From Deltaproteobacteria bacterium (GTDB lineage: Bacteria > Acidobacteriota > Thermoanaerobaculia > Multivoradales > JAHZIX01), in NCBI GenBank assembly GCA_022601195.1, contig JAHZIX010000028.1, positions 1-64,000 of the forward strand: DNA of 64,000 nucleotides, read 5' to 3'. Position numbers and translations under genes: made by a program. Below are positions 33,605 through 42,111 of this stretch, piece after piece (within the stretch, counting starts at the first letter, position 1; the number at the start of each line of letters is the position of its first letter). Under the pieces are notes generated by a model. The model was not told the DNA's origin. It did no database searches and saw only the letters and a list, made by a program, of their open reading frames with translations.

Positions 33605-34879
33605 TCAACGCGGTGAAGATAGCCCTGGCACGAACCCCTCGGTCACCAGGCGAAGGCGCGCTGCTACGGCGTCCCTGATCCTTCCGTTTTGGCGTGGCCT
33701 TGGTGGACGGCGCAGTGTTGTCTGTTGCGGGGCCGTCTGTTGCCGGTTTGTCGAGTTTTCACCTGCCCTTCCCGGCGTTTCGTTCTTTTCTACTTTCCCT
33801 ACCCACTTCTCCACCCAGATGGAATCGCCAAATTCGTGGGAGCGATACCCCTTGATTTCCAGGGCCGAGCTCATGTGGTGTAGAACCTCTTCAGTGGTGA
33901 AGGCTCTCAGTAACTCGTAGTGACTCTCCCCTGGCTCGTGGGTACCGCTGATGAGGGCGTCGACGATCTGTAGCTCTCGGTGTGGCCCAATGCGATGAGT
34001 CGCCACCCCATTTCCAGGCCGAAGGTTGCCGGAAGAATCAGCGGCGTCTTCCAGAGCCCGGACTACGGTGGTCCCCAAAGCGATGACTCGGCCGCCTCGC
34101 TGCCGGGTGCGCTGGATGGCCCGTACCGTGGCTTTGGGCAGATGGTAAGCCTCGTCGAAAGGCAGTCGGGCGTCGAGCTCAGCCTCGCCGGTGGAAGAGA
34201 GTCCCGCTGCCAGGGTCAATGTCGCGAAGCCAACCCCACGGACCTGAAGCTCACTGAGTAGCTTCCAGTCCAGCAGGAAACCGGCAGAGGGTGGCTCGAA
34301 GGCTACGGGCCTTCCAGCGATGCGGGTCCAAACGTTCCACAGCTGGAGAGGTTGCCTCAGGTGGGCGTACTGAATGGGCCTCCCTTGGCGAGCCATCTCG
34401 CTCCACACGAAGTCCGGATGGCCTAGGAAGTCGATTTCGATGAGGCGCGGGTGCTCCAACTGCCGGATCACACGGGCTTGGAGCTCTCCCTGGCCTCGCC
34501 TTCTCTGCGGAAGGTTTTTCCGCAGGAGATCCCCGAACCGCAGGAGATCCCCCGGCCCCAAGGTCGGAGGGACCGGGCGGTCTTCCGTTTGAACTCGGTA
34601 GTCGCCAGCGCCGAAGGCGACGGCGGTGAATTGATGGATATCGCTAGGAGCTAAGGAGGGGCGCCCGGCGAGACGAATTTCGATGGCTTCGCCACTGGCT
34701 TCATGGATACCGTGGAGGCTCGCCGGCAGGGTAGCGGCATCGTTTGCCACCAACAGGTCTCCGGCGGAGAAATTCCGTGCCAGGCTCGACCGAGTCATGG
34801 GTTGCAGGTCTCCTTGCTCACCAACCATGAGGAGGCGGGCACCTGGTGGACGCTGGATGGGTTGATGGGCGGCTTTCAT
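33605..34879 (-). CDS. diverged QueA-like protein (tRNA ribosyltransferase-isomerase family)
   Basis: A 424-residue protein starting at the ATG at 34879 behind GGAGG; the ATGA overlaps the SDR stop. It is related to S-adenosylmethionine:tRNA ribosyltransferase-isomerase: DLLVANDAATLPASLHG (canonical NDTRVxPARL), PSAGFLLDWKLLSEL (canonical PTAGLHFT), GGRVIALGTTVVRALE and YRSHEFGDSIWV (canonical YRFFSYGDAM). Hallmarks are changed: the DTR is DAA, the TLHVG-x-GTF loop reads TLTLAAG, and NFHLPxST is replaced. So normal queuosine synthesis is doubtful. An 18-bp direct duplication adds GDLLRx inside the domain, and a low-complexity tail of about 60 residues ends it. Confidence 0.75.
   Translation of the reverse strand: MKAAHQPIQRPPGARLLMVGEQGDLQPMTRSSLARNFSAGDLLVANDAATLPASLHGIHEASGEAIEIRLAGRPSLAPSDIHQFTAVAFGAGDYRVQTEDRPVPPTLGPGDLLRFGDLLRKNLPQRRRGQGELQARVIRQLEHPRLIEIDFLGHPDFVWSEMARQGRPIQYAHLRQPLQLWNVWTRIAGRPVAFEPPSAGFLLDWKLLSELQVRGVGFATLTLAAGLSSTGEAELDARLPFDEAYHLPKATVRAIQRTRQRGGRVIALGTTVVRALEDAADSSGNLRPGNGVATHRIGPHRELQIVDALISGTHEPGESHYELLRAFTTEEVLHHMSSALEIKGYRSHEFGDSIWVEKWVGKVEKNETPGRAGENSTNRQQTAPQQTTLRRPPRPRQNGRIRDAVAARLRLVTEGFVPGLSSPR
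34520..34555. repeat. 18-bp tandem duplication inside the QueA-like gene
   Basis: CCGCAGGAGATCCCCGAA is followed directly by CCGCAGGAGATCCCCCGG. The in-frame duplication gives GDLLRF-GDLLRK in the protein. Confidence 0.85.
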
Positions 34880-35592
34880 GACGTTACCTCCTGGGACTTT
34901 CGGGCGTTCTCGATCCACGTGATGATTTCTCGGGCAGAGTCTTGGGGCCGTTTGAGCTCCGCCGGGTCGGCGTCGAGAACGGCGAGGTGGTGCAGCGGGG
35001 TATCCATGTCTCCCGGATCGATGGCTTCCACCCGGACCCCATGCTCCTGTAGCTCCTCCTGCCAAATTCGGCTCAAGTGAGAGAGAGCGGCTTTGCTGAC
35101 TCCGTAGGCTCCCCAGGTGGGATAAGGGGTCGCGGCGGCATCGCTGGTGATGTTGATCACCACTGCCGACCGGCCCTCTCTGGCAGAAGCCGTGAGAGAG
35201 CCGAGAAGAGCCTTGGTGAGGCGAAACGGGCCGAGAAGGTTGGTGTCCAGGGCCGTTTCGAGATCCTCACACTCCGTATCGGCCAGTAGGGCCAGCGGAA
35301 CCGGTCCCAGGCTGGAAGCGTTATTGATCAAGACATCGAGACCTCCCAAGGCCGCGTTGATTCCCAAGGCGATGGGGTGAATCTCCTCCTTACGGGAGAC
35401 GTCTCCGGTAAATCCGTGGGTGCCGTCGAGCTTGCCAGCGATGGCCTGCACCTTGTGTGTATCTCTCGCGACGAAGGCGACAGCCGCTCCGCGCTCCCGT
35501 AGCTGTTCCACCAAGGCGAGTCCGAGGCCAGAGGTACCCCCGGTGATGGCAACCCGTAGACCTTGTAGAGAGTCGGCAGCAGATTTCGGCAT
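34876..35592 (-). CDS. short-chain dehydrogenase/reductase coupled to QueA-like gene
   Basis: A 238-residue classical SDR. The cofactor loop is TGGTSGLG (about 17-24), followed by the structural NNAS motif, the catalytic Ser in INITSDAA and YGVSK with the catalytic Tyr and Lys (about 160). Cofactor and substrate are unknown; the residue after the second strand (RDT) mildly favours NADP(H). AAAGGAG lies eight bases before the ATG. Its stop overlaps the QueA-like start (ATGA). The promoter upstream has SoxR/MerR-type geometry, implying redox-induced expression. Confidence 0.9.
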   Translation of the reverse strand: MPKSAADSLQGLRVAITGGTSGLGLALVEQLRERGAAVAFVARDTHKVQAIAGKLDGTHGFTGDVSRKEEIHPIALGINAALGGLDVLINNASSLGPVPLALLADTECEDLETALDTNLLGPFRLTKALLGSLTASAREGRSAVVINITSDAAATPYPTWGAYGVSKAALSHLSRIWQEELQEHGVRVEAIDPGDMDTPLHHLAVLDADPAELKRPQDSAREIITWIENARKSQEVTS

Positions 35593-35670
35593 AGTTAGCT
35601 CCTTTCGCTTTCTTAGAGTCGTTCCCTAGGGCATGAGGCCTAGGGAGTGGCCCAGTTGGTCGATGGAGAG

Positions 35671-35701
35671 ATGCTACAAGTTAAAGTTAACTTTAAGTCA
35701 A
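35671..35701 (-). promoter_or_regulatory. MerR/SoxR-type promoter and operator for SDR-QueA-like operon
   Basis: Read on the minus strand: -35 TTGACT, a 19-bp spacer, -10 TAGCAT. The spacer contains the perfect 16-bp palindrome TTAAAGTTAACTTTAA (35681-35696). An overlong 19-bp spacer spanned by a dyad is the hallmark of MerR-family-activated promoters, and the core AAGTTAACTT is identical to the centre of the E. coli soxS SoxR box. A SoxR gene lies at 38383. The regulator assignment is inference. Confidence 0.7.
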
Positions 35702-35774
35702 GAGGGAGTCCGGATTTTTCTAGCCACTTCATGGGTGGGCTTTCCAGGGGAGGAAAAACGAGGTTAGGAGGGAG

Positions 35775-38132
35775 CTACTGGAGGTAGCCCAAGGAGCGGA
35801 GCTTCTTGATCTGCCGCCAGCGGAGGTAGCCAACGGCTTTGACTCGGCCGGTTCCCAGGAGCTGCTGCCGGAGGGCACGAGCGTTCGCCATCTCCTCCTC
35901 TTCGAGGTTGAGCAGAGCTTCGACGATCTCTGGCTGGCGAAGGCTTTGATTCTCGACTTCTCGAGGATCGGAGGCTAAGTGGTAAAGCTCCAGATCGGTT
36001 CTCCGGCGATGCACCAGCTTCCAATGTGCTCTCTCGATGGCCTGCCGGGCTGGTCCGTAGCGCAGCGGGCCCGAAGTGAGGACTCGGCGTTGGAGGCGAC
36101 CTGAGGAGAACCGATCTGACAATAAGCTCTGTCCTTGCTGAGGAGGTAGCTCGAGGTTGACGGCGTCCAAAATGGTGGCGAACAGATCGGTCAAGGTGGT
36201 GGGAGCATCGATCGTCCCCGGCTCCTGGCCAGGCAATTGGATCAGGCCGGGAACCTGTTCCAGTTCTCGGTAGAAATGGTGTCCGTGGTCCGAGTCGATT
36301 TGGTACCCCCTGGTGGCGAGTTGGTCTTGTCGCTCAAAGAAGTCTTCACCGTGGTCGCTCGTCACGACCAGGACTCTCTCTCGATGACCTCGAAGGCGGT
36401 GGAGCTCTCGAAGGAAGTGGCCCACTACGGAATCCGTATGAGCTACTTCTCCGTCATAGAGAGCTTCGAGCCAAGACCATTTGGCTTTTGGGGGAAGATC
36501 CGGAAAGCGCTCTCCATCGCATCCCCAGTTGGCGATCTGCTCGGGTTGGAGGCGAGCAGAAACTCGCTGGCAGGCCTCTTCGGGAGGTTCGTAGGGAGCG
36601 TGGGGGCCAAACAAATGGAGGAAAAGAAAGACTCGCTGTTCCTGGGCTTCTTCCAGCTTCTTCAGGGCTCTTTCGACGATCTCGTCGTCCGGCGCAAAGA
36701 CATACTCATAGTGGTCGAAGCCTTGGTCCAAGCCGAAGGGTGGGGTCAGGAATTGGTTGTTGTAGAAACCGAGGGTATAGAAACCGGCGTCGGCGAGTAT
36801 TTCGGGCAGAGTCAGGAAATCACGAGAGAGATTGGCGGGGATATGCCGGCTGTCCCCTTGTCCGGCGCCGTGAACGGAGGGGTTCAAGCCGGTGAGAATC
36901 GAGGCGATGCTGGGTAGAGTCCAAGGTGCCGGGGCGTGCAGATCCGTCAGCAAAAGGCTGTGCTGGACAGCTCGGTCCAGATGCGGGGTCAGACCATCAG
37001 GGTTTCCATAGCTACCGAGCCGATCCGCTCGTAAGGTGTCGATGACCACCAGGATGACATCCGGGCCTGGAACGGGTCGATGCGGCACCAATCGCGGATT
37101 TCCCCAGGTGGTTCCGCCGCCCCGTGGGGAGTCGCCCTCGCCAACCTCTTCGTCGATGCCTGCGACTTGGAGGACCAGAGTTCCTCCGTCCGGGGCAGAA
37201 ACGTTCTTGCGGATAGAGAGCCAACGGGGATCCCTGGAAGCCTGGTTCAAGGGAACGACTTCGTCGACCCAAACATCTTCCTTTTGACTTCCGTGTTTTT
37301 GACCGCCGTCCTTCTGACCACCGTCCTTCTGACTACTATGCAGAGTGGCTCGGAATCGCGATGGGCCCCTTTTTCTCTCGTAGGTGGGGAGTAGCCCCAA
37401 GGAGGTTTCGAAGACTCCATCGGTATGCCTCGGTATTTGGAACTCGAGGCGTCGGCTACCGGGGAGGGTCGGCATCGAGACGCCGTCCAAAGAGATTCGC
37501 CGAGTCTTGCTCCCATCGGCTCGGACTTCGACTCGATGGACGGAAAACTCCCCTCCGGCGGCTCCTAAAAACAACGCCTCTAGCTGGCCGGTCCAGAAAG
37601 ACTCTGCAGAGAGATCGAGGCTGACTTCCTCTGTCCCGGAGCCTTCCTTTGTCTTCGAGCTTTCCCCAAGGGAGATCTTCAGGAACTCAGGCTGTCGTCG
37701 GCCGCGAGATTCCCAGCCCAGGAGGAGGATGTCAGCATCCCCTTGCCCCACCAGGATCAGTTGATTGAAGTGGTTCGCGTCGAAGGAGGCAGGAAACCGA
37801 TGAGGATCCTCTGGCAACTCTCCCAGATTGTCGAGAACCACTGTGCTCTCGAAGTCTCCTGGCGCCGGTTGGGCGACCAATCGAAGTATTCCAGGTGAAG
37901 GCTCACCATCTTGGGAGCAGCCGAGAAGAGCGAATGCAGAAAATAGGAAAATGACGAACAGCAGCCTGGGGGAAAAGCCACTGGTTGGGGAGGACGAGGA
38001 CTCTGGCACTTGGTCGAGGCAAAGAGCTGCTTCCCCGACCAGATCAGAGCCCCTTGGACAGCTCCTCACTCCGGTCTCGAAGGGGCAACCTAAAGCCACT
38101 TCCAAAAAGGCTGGAAACGTGAATATGCACAC
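35775..38132 (-). CDS. sulfatase-like hydrolase lipoprotein
   Basis: A 785-residue protein with a hydrophobic signal at about 55-72 ending in the lipobox ALLGCS. An N-terminal region of about 280 residues with beta-sandwich-like character and a Lys/Gly/Gln-rich repeat precedes the alkaline-phosphatase/sulfatase fold: VILVVIDTLRADRLGSYG (metal Asp), APWTLPSIASILTG, and VVTSDHGEDF (metal Asp-His). The family's CxPSR maturation motif is absent; a Thr (PWTLPS) sits at that place, so it is more likely a phosphatase or phosphotransferase of the fold. The start is uncertain: the ATG at 38132 lacks a Shine-Dalgarno and the signal starts late. Confidence 0.8.
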   Translation of the reverse strand: MCIFTFPAFLEVALGCPFETGVRSCPRGSDLVGEAALCLDQVPESSSSPTSGFSPRLLFVIFLFSAFALLGCSQDGEPSPGILRLVAQPAPGDFESTVVLDNLGELPEDPHRFPASFDANHFNQLILVGQGDADILLLGWESRGRRQPEFLKISLGESSKTKEGSGTEEVSLDLSAESFWTGQLEALFLGAAGGEFSVHRVEVRADGSKTRRISLDGVSMPTLPGSRRLEFQIPRHTDGVFETSLGLLPTYERKRGPSRFRATLHSSQKDGGQKDGGQKHGSQKEDVWVDEVVPLNQASRDPRWLSIRKNVSAPDGGTLVLQVAGIDEEVGEGDSPRGGGTTWGNPRLVPHRPVPGPDVILVVIDTLRADRLGSYGNPDGLTPHLDRAVQHSLLLTDLHAPAPWTLPSIASILTGLNPSVHGAGQGDSRHIPANLSRDFLTLPEILADAGFYTLGFYNNQFLTPPFGLDQGFDHYEYVFAPDDEIVERALKKLEEAQEQRVFLFLHLFGPHAPYEPPEEACQRVSARLQPEQIANWGCDGERFPDLPPKAKWSWLEALYDGEVAHTDSVVGHFLRELHRLRGHRERVLVVTSDHGEDFFERQDQLATRGYQIDSDHGHHFYRELEQVPGLIQLPGQEPGTIDAPTTLTDLFATILDAVNLELPPQQGQSLLSDRFSSGRLQRRVLTSGPLRYGPARQAIERAHWKLVHRRRTDLELYHLASDPREVENQSLRQPEIVEALLNLEEEEMANARALRQQLLGTGRVKAVGYLRWRQIKKLRSLGYLQ
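37282..37341. repeat. 15-bp tandem repeat, 4 copies
   Basis: Four units beginning TTTTGAC or TTCTGAC (for example TTTTGACCGCCGTCC, TTCTGACCACCGTCC) lie in frame in the sulfatase-like gene and encode the QKDGG-type linker. Confidence 0.9.
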
Positions 38133-38382
38133 GTTCCAATTATATAACGTTCGTTCTTGTGGTCAAAGCTCTGCGAGGTTGGAAGTTTCCTCTTTTGAAT
38201 TTGATTCGTCGCATCTGCGCCAATGGCCGATTTTGACACCGAATCCTATCGGCGCGGGTCCAACTCCCAGGCGCTCAGACACGCACCGGCTTTTCTTCCG
38301 CCAGGTCTCGGGTCGAAACTGGGCGCCCACCAGAGTCGACTCGGTTGCCCCTCGGTCGCGCCGTTTGAGGTAGTTTGTCTCT

Positions 38383-38835
38383 ATGAACGATCTACTGACC
38401 ATTGGCGAGGTAGCACGCCGCAGTGGTGTCGCCTCTTCCGCTCTGCGCTTCTATGAGGACCGAGGGCTGATCAGCTCCCAGCGGGCCGGCTCGGGGCACC
38501 GCCGTTTTCCCCGTCATACCCTGCGGCTCATCGCCTTCATCGTCTACGCCCAACGTGTTGGGCTGAGCCTGGCGGAGATCGGCGAAGAACTCTCGAAGCT
38601 ACCGTCCGGACGGGCCCCCAAGGGCAAGGATTGGTCGCGGCTGTTGGATCGCTGGGCTCGTCGTATCGAGGAACGCATCGCCGAGTTGGAACGCCTCAAG
38701 GGGAGCCTCACCGGCTGTATAGGCTGTGGCTGCCTGTCCCTCGAAAATTGTCGCCTCGCCAATCCGGAAGACCGAGCTGGCGATCGGGGTGCCGGGCCGC
38801 GGTTCTGGGCCGTTGACGGGCAAACAGACAAATAG
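38383..38835 (+). CDS. soxR: redox-sensitive MerR-family regulator SoxR
   Basis: A 150-residue MerR-type activator. The winged helix occupies about 5-75 (LTIGEVARRSGVASSALRFYEDRGLI, then HRRFPRHTLRLIAFI). The dimerisation helix is about 83-118. CIGCGCLSLENC (about 122-133) is the exact C-x2-C-x-C-x5-C ligand set of the SoxR [2Fe-2S] cluster. SoxR activates target promoters when its cluster is oxidised by redox-cycling compounds. Outside enteric bacteria it usually controls reductases and efflux genes directly, and no soxS is seen here. The SDR/QueA-like operon 2.8 kb away has a matching operator and is the prime candidate target. Confidence 0.93.
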   Translation: MNDLLTIGEVARRSGVASSALRFYEDRGLISSQRAGSGHRRFPRHTLRLIAFIVYAQRVGLSLAEIGEELSKLPSGRAPKGKDWSRLLDRWARRIEERIAELERLKGSLTGCIGCGCLSLENCRLANPEDRAGDRGAGPRFWAVDGQTDK

Positions 38836-38989
38836 AGGGGCAACTCCGAGGGATCATCCGGCCCAACCTATCGAAGGGGAACATTCCTTCTGAGAAGGCC
38901 TCTCGTCGAGAAAAGGCAACTCTGATCGCGAAGCCGGCGGTGCAGCACAGCGTTTGTAGAAAGACAGCGTCCTCAGAAAGACAGTTTTT

Positions 38990-39718
38990 CTAGAAGGAGA
39001 CTCTCTCGAAGTGGAATTCGACTTCGCCTCTCTTACCTTTTTGGTGGATCACCAGGTGGATGGTCAGGGAATCACCACTACGCCGCAGGGTCAGCCCGCT
39101 GAAATAGGCAACATTTTCTTCCAGGTGGACGAGCGGGAATCGGACGAAGCCGTCCTTTTCCTCCCAGCCGATGAAGTTCGGGTCGAAGTGCTTTACCTTG
39201 AGAACGAGAGATTCTTCTTCTTCGACTAAGACCATGGCTTCCGAGAAGGCCACCTTGCCCTCTTGGGCCAGGACGAAGGTACCGAACATCCGGCCGTCCA
39301 AGGGGTGGCTCCAGATCTCTTCGCACTCTCCTCCCAGGCCCGGGCCTCGCCAATAGCCGGTGAGCCAGGCTACGTCACCGATCTTCGCTGCCGGGGAGGC
39401 CGCACCGTCAGCTAATCGGAGAGTGTGCGTTGAATTCTTCCGGGTGGTCCCTTCGGCTCCATCGGGGGCCGCAGCAGACTCGTCTGTAGCTGCTTCATCT
39501 ATCGGCGTTTCATCCATGGCCGTTTCAGCCATGGCTGTTTCATCCATGGCCACTTCATCTATCGGTGCTTCATCTATCGGTGCCTCATCCATCGGCGTTT
39601 CATCTATGGCCGACTCAGGGTGGGCTGGCTCTTTCGCCATCTGCTCTTGCGCCTTCAACCCTTCGGCCGAGAAAAGGGTCAAAAAGACGGTGACGACGAT
39701 TAGGGTGCTCCACTTCAT
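38990..39718 (-). CDS. secreted DUF6265-like protein with pentapeptide-repeat linker
   Basis: A 242-residue protein with AAGGAG before the ATG. The signal peptide covers about 1-23 (ending GLKAQ). Residues about 35-78 are an acidic linker made of pentapeptides of the form DETPM/DEAPI/DEVAM, encoded by eight 15-bp units. The C-terminal domain (about 110-240) opens with DVAWLTGYWRGPGLGGECEEIWSHPLDGRMFG and contains VKHFDPNFIGWEEKDG, the pattern of DUF6265 proteins, which form a small lipocalin-like barrel. Function is unknown; a hydrophobic-ligand role is only a guess from the fold class. Confidence 0.75.
   Translation of the reverse strand: MKWSTLIVVTVFLTLFSAEGLKAQEQMAKEPAHPESAIDETPMDEAPIDEAPIDEVAMDETAMAETAMDETPIDEAATDESAAAPDGAEGTTRKNSTHTLRLADGAASPAAKIGDVAWLTGYWRGPGLGGECEEIWSHPLDGRMFGTFVLAQEGKVAFSEAMVLVEEEESLVLKVKHFDPNFIGWEEKDGFVRFPLVHLEENVAYFSGLTLRRSGDSLTIHLVIHQKGKRGEVEFHFERVSF
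39495..39614. repeat. 15-bp tandem repeat, 8 copies
   Basis: Eight units, for example TCATCTATCGGCGTT, TCATCCATGGCCGTT and TCATCTATCGGTGCT, follow each other in frame in the minus-strand gene at 38990 and encode its acidic pentapeptide linker. Confidence 0.95.
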
Positions 39719-39875
39719 GGTGACTCCTTCTGAGCAAACTCTTGCGCGTTTTTTCTGAGAAACCTCGCCTATCCAGACCGGCGACTACTACCCCGACGAA
39801 TGGCGGTCCCTCATTTCGACCTCGATTCCGATTTTCCCATTCTCTCTCGAAGTCGATATTCGGTAACCTAGGGTC

Positions 39876-41591
39876 GTGAAAAAATTACTTTGCGCCCTTT
39901 CCCTCATCGCCACTACCTGCCTGGTCTCCCCCCTGGAGGCCCAACAGGAGACGACTGCCGACACCGAAGCAACGGGAGGCGAAATCTTCTTCGAGTCCAT
40001 GGACGTCAATGTGGTCAATGTGGAGGTCTATGTTACCGACTCCAAAGGGCAGTCGGTGCCCGGCCTCACGGCCCAAGATTTTGAGCTCTATGAGGATGGC
40101 CGGCAGGTTGAAATCAGCAACTTCTATGGGTATGAGGGGAGGCCGGGTCGAAGAGACTTCGCCCCACCGGCACCTCTCGAGGTGAGTGGAACCGAAGGTT
40201 TGCCGCGGAGCCCCTTGAAGACCTTGGAGGTTCCGGAAGACCAGCGCCTCTATTTGATTCTGTATTTCGACAATCTTCACCTGAGACCCTTCGATCGCAA
40301 TCGCGTGGCTCGGGAAGTGACGCGGTTTCTAGCTCGAGAGGTGGGACCGGAAGATCGGGTGATGGTGGTGACCTACGAGCGGACTCTGCATATTCGCCAG
40401 CCGTTTACTTCTGACCGGAGGCAGGTCGAGAAGGCGCTATTGGGCATGGAGAAGATGACCGGATTTGCCGTCCAGAAGCAGGCGGAACGGGTGCAGGTCA
40501 TCCGCCGGGTCGAGAAGAGTGAGTCCCAGCTGGAAGCCGAGAACTTCGTGGACTTCTTCGCTCGATCCGAGTTTCAGGATCTACAGAACAGCATCGAAGG
40601 GTTGAAGGAGATGGTGGCCTCCCTATCGGGTCTTCCCGGCCGCAAGGCTCTCTTGCATGTCACCAACGGATTGCCCATGAAAGCGGCAGAGGATCTTTAT
40701 CATTTTCTAGATATCAAATACGGGCAAAGTGTGAGCGGCCGCATGCAGGCGCTGCGCTATAGCGGCCGGAGTCAGTTTCGGGATCTCATCGCCAAAGCCA
40801 ACGCCAACCGGGTGACTTTCTACACCTTGGATGCCACGGGGCTGGGGTCCCATGGCTCGGTATCGGCGGAAAGCCAGGGGAGAGCGGAGGGGGGGTCCCT
40901 CATTGATGTCGACGTTGCCCGGGCTTCCAATCTCCAGGAGCCGTTACAGATGATGGCTTTGGACACCGGAGGGATCTCCGCCTTCAATACCAACAACGTG
41001 GCGGGAGCTCTCGAATCCATGGCGCGAGATTTCAATAGCTACTATTCCTTGGGTTACGCACCGGCCCACAGCGGCGACGGTCGCTACTACGACTTGAAAG
41101 TGAAGGTCAAAAAGAAGGGCCTCAAGGTGCGCTATCGAGCCGGCTATCGGGACAAGACTCCGGAAACTCGCCTGGCGGAGGGGACGCTCGCCGTTCTATT
41201 GCACGGTGCAGGCTCCAATGACCTCGGATTGCGCATGACTTTTGGTAGCCCCACAAAGCGTGACGATGGCTTCTTTCTGGTTCCCATGGAGGTGCAGATT
41301 CCTCTTGCCAAGGTGACTTTGGTGCCTCAGGAAGGCGATCAGCATCGGGGTCAGCTACGAGTATCGTCGGCGGTGATCGACACCAAGTCTGGAACTTCGC
41401 CGCCGGATTTGGCGTCCCTCCCCCTCACCATCCCCAGTGGAGACTTGGCGGTAGCGCGGCAGAAACACTACGTCTATGCCATCGAGCTACTCATGCGGGC
41501 CGGCAACCAGGTGGTGGCTGTAGGCCTCCATGATGACCTGTCAGGAGAGTCTTCCTTTCTACGCCAGACCGTTCGGGTAGGGTCGTCCTGA
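39876..41591 (+). CDS. secreted VWFA-related Acidobacterial-domain protein
   Basis: A 571-residue exported protein with a GTG start. The signal peptide ends SPLEAQ. The N-terminus (VNVVNVEVYVTDSKGQSVPGLTAQDFELYEDG, about 45-77) is the typical opening of the Acidobacterial VWFA-related family (TIGR03436). A von Willebrand A-like fold follows (LYLILYFDNLHL near 125, MVVTYERTLHIRQPFTSD), then VTFYTLDATGL and YYSLGYAPAHSGDGRYYDLKVKVKKKG. The Asp-based metal site is altered to YFDNLH. These proteins are abundant in Acidobacteriota and probably mediate adhesion or complex assembly; direct function is unknown. Confidence 0.9.
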   Translation: MKKLLCALSLIATTCLVSPLEAQQETTADTEATGGEIFFESMDVNVVNVEVYVTDSKGQSVPGLTAQDFELYEDGRQVEISNFYGYEGRPGRRDFAPPAPLEVSGTEGLPRSPLKTLEVPEDQRLYLILYFDNLHLRPFDRNRVAREVTRFLAREVGPEDRVMVVTYERTLHIRQPFTSDRRQVEKALLGMEKMTGFAVQKQAERVQVIRRVEKSESQLEAENFVDFFARSEFQDLQNSIEGLKEMVASLSGLPGRKALLHVTNGLPMKAAEDLYHFLDIKYGQSVSGRMQALRYSGRSQFRDLIAKANANRVTFYTLDATGLGSHGSVSAESQGRAEGGSLIDVDVARASNLQEPLQMMALDTGGISAFNTNNVAGALESMARDFNSYYSLGYAPAHSGDGRYYDLKVKVKKKGLKVRYRAGYRDKTPETRLAEGTLAVLLHGAGSNDLGLRMTFGSPTKRDDGFFLVPMEVQIPLAKVTLVPQEGDQHRGQLRVSSAVIDTKSGTSPPDLASLPLTIPSGDLAVARQKHYVYAIELLMRAGNQVVAVGLHDDLSGESSFLRQTVRVGSS

Positions 41592-41652
41592 GGCTTCCTC
41601 TTCGAGGCGGCGGCCAGCTGCCTTTTCGCGTTTCCCTTGACTGAAGAGAGTC

Positions 41653-41681
41653 GGGCCCGGGTGCCAATGCGATCCGGGCCC
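41653..41681. terminator. GC-rich hairpin between convergent genes
   Basis: GGGCCCGG (41653-41660) pairs with CCGGGCCC (41674-41681) with a 13-base loop. It lies between the VWFA gene and panD but has no T-run, so termination is uncertain. Confidence 0.4.
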
Positions 41682-41699
41682 CCTGGGGACGACAGTCTT

Positions 41700-42104
41700 C
41701 TAGACCAGGACGCTTTTGCGAGGCTGGGCGGCCGGGTCTTTGGTGGGGCGGTCTCCGGGGTGGCTGAGGAAGCGCACGAATCGATTCTTCTCGTCCACCA
41801 AAATGGCCGTAGGGTCGATGGGCTTTTCGGTGAGCTCGAAACCGATGATGATGACCTCTTCTCCAGCTTTGATGAGATGGGCAGCGGCGCCATTCATTTC
41901 GATGGCACCGGAGCCTTTTTCCCCGGCGATGATGTAGGTCTCCAAACGGGCGCCGGAGGTGTTGCTGACCACCAGAACCTTTTCCCACTCCCAAAAACCT
42001 GCAAGCTCAATGAGCTCCGCATCGATGGTAATGCTGCCGACGTAACGTACGTCCGCCGCGGTGACAGTGGCTTGGTGAATCTTGGAACGGTACAGCATTC
42101 TCAT
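41700..42104 (-). CDS. panD: aspartate 1-decarboxylase
   Basis: A 134-residue pyruvoyl enzyme that makes beta-alanine for pantothenate. I use the ATG at 42104 (MRMLYRSKIHQATVT), which matches the family start and has GGAG ten bases upstream. YVGSIT holds the Gly-Ser self-cleavage site that generates the pyruvoyl Ser (about residue 25). NGAAAHLIKAGEEVIIIGFE is conserved late in the family. The C-terminal 15 residues are a variable tail. It is the last gene of the panB-panE-panC-panD operon. Confidence 0.95.
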   Translation of the reverse strand: MRMLYRSKIHQATVTAADVRYVGSITIDAELIELAGFWEWEKVLVVSNTSGARLETYIIAGEKGSGAIEMNGAAAHLIKAGEEVIIIGFELTEKPIDPTAILVDEKNRFVRFLSHPGDRPTKDPAAQPRKSVLV

Positions 42105-42111
42105 GGCTCGA

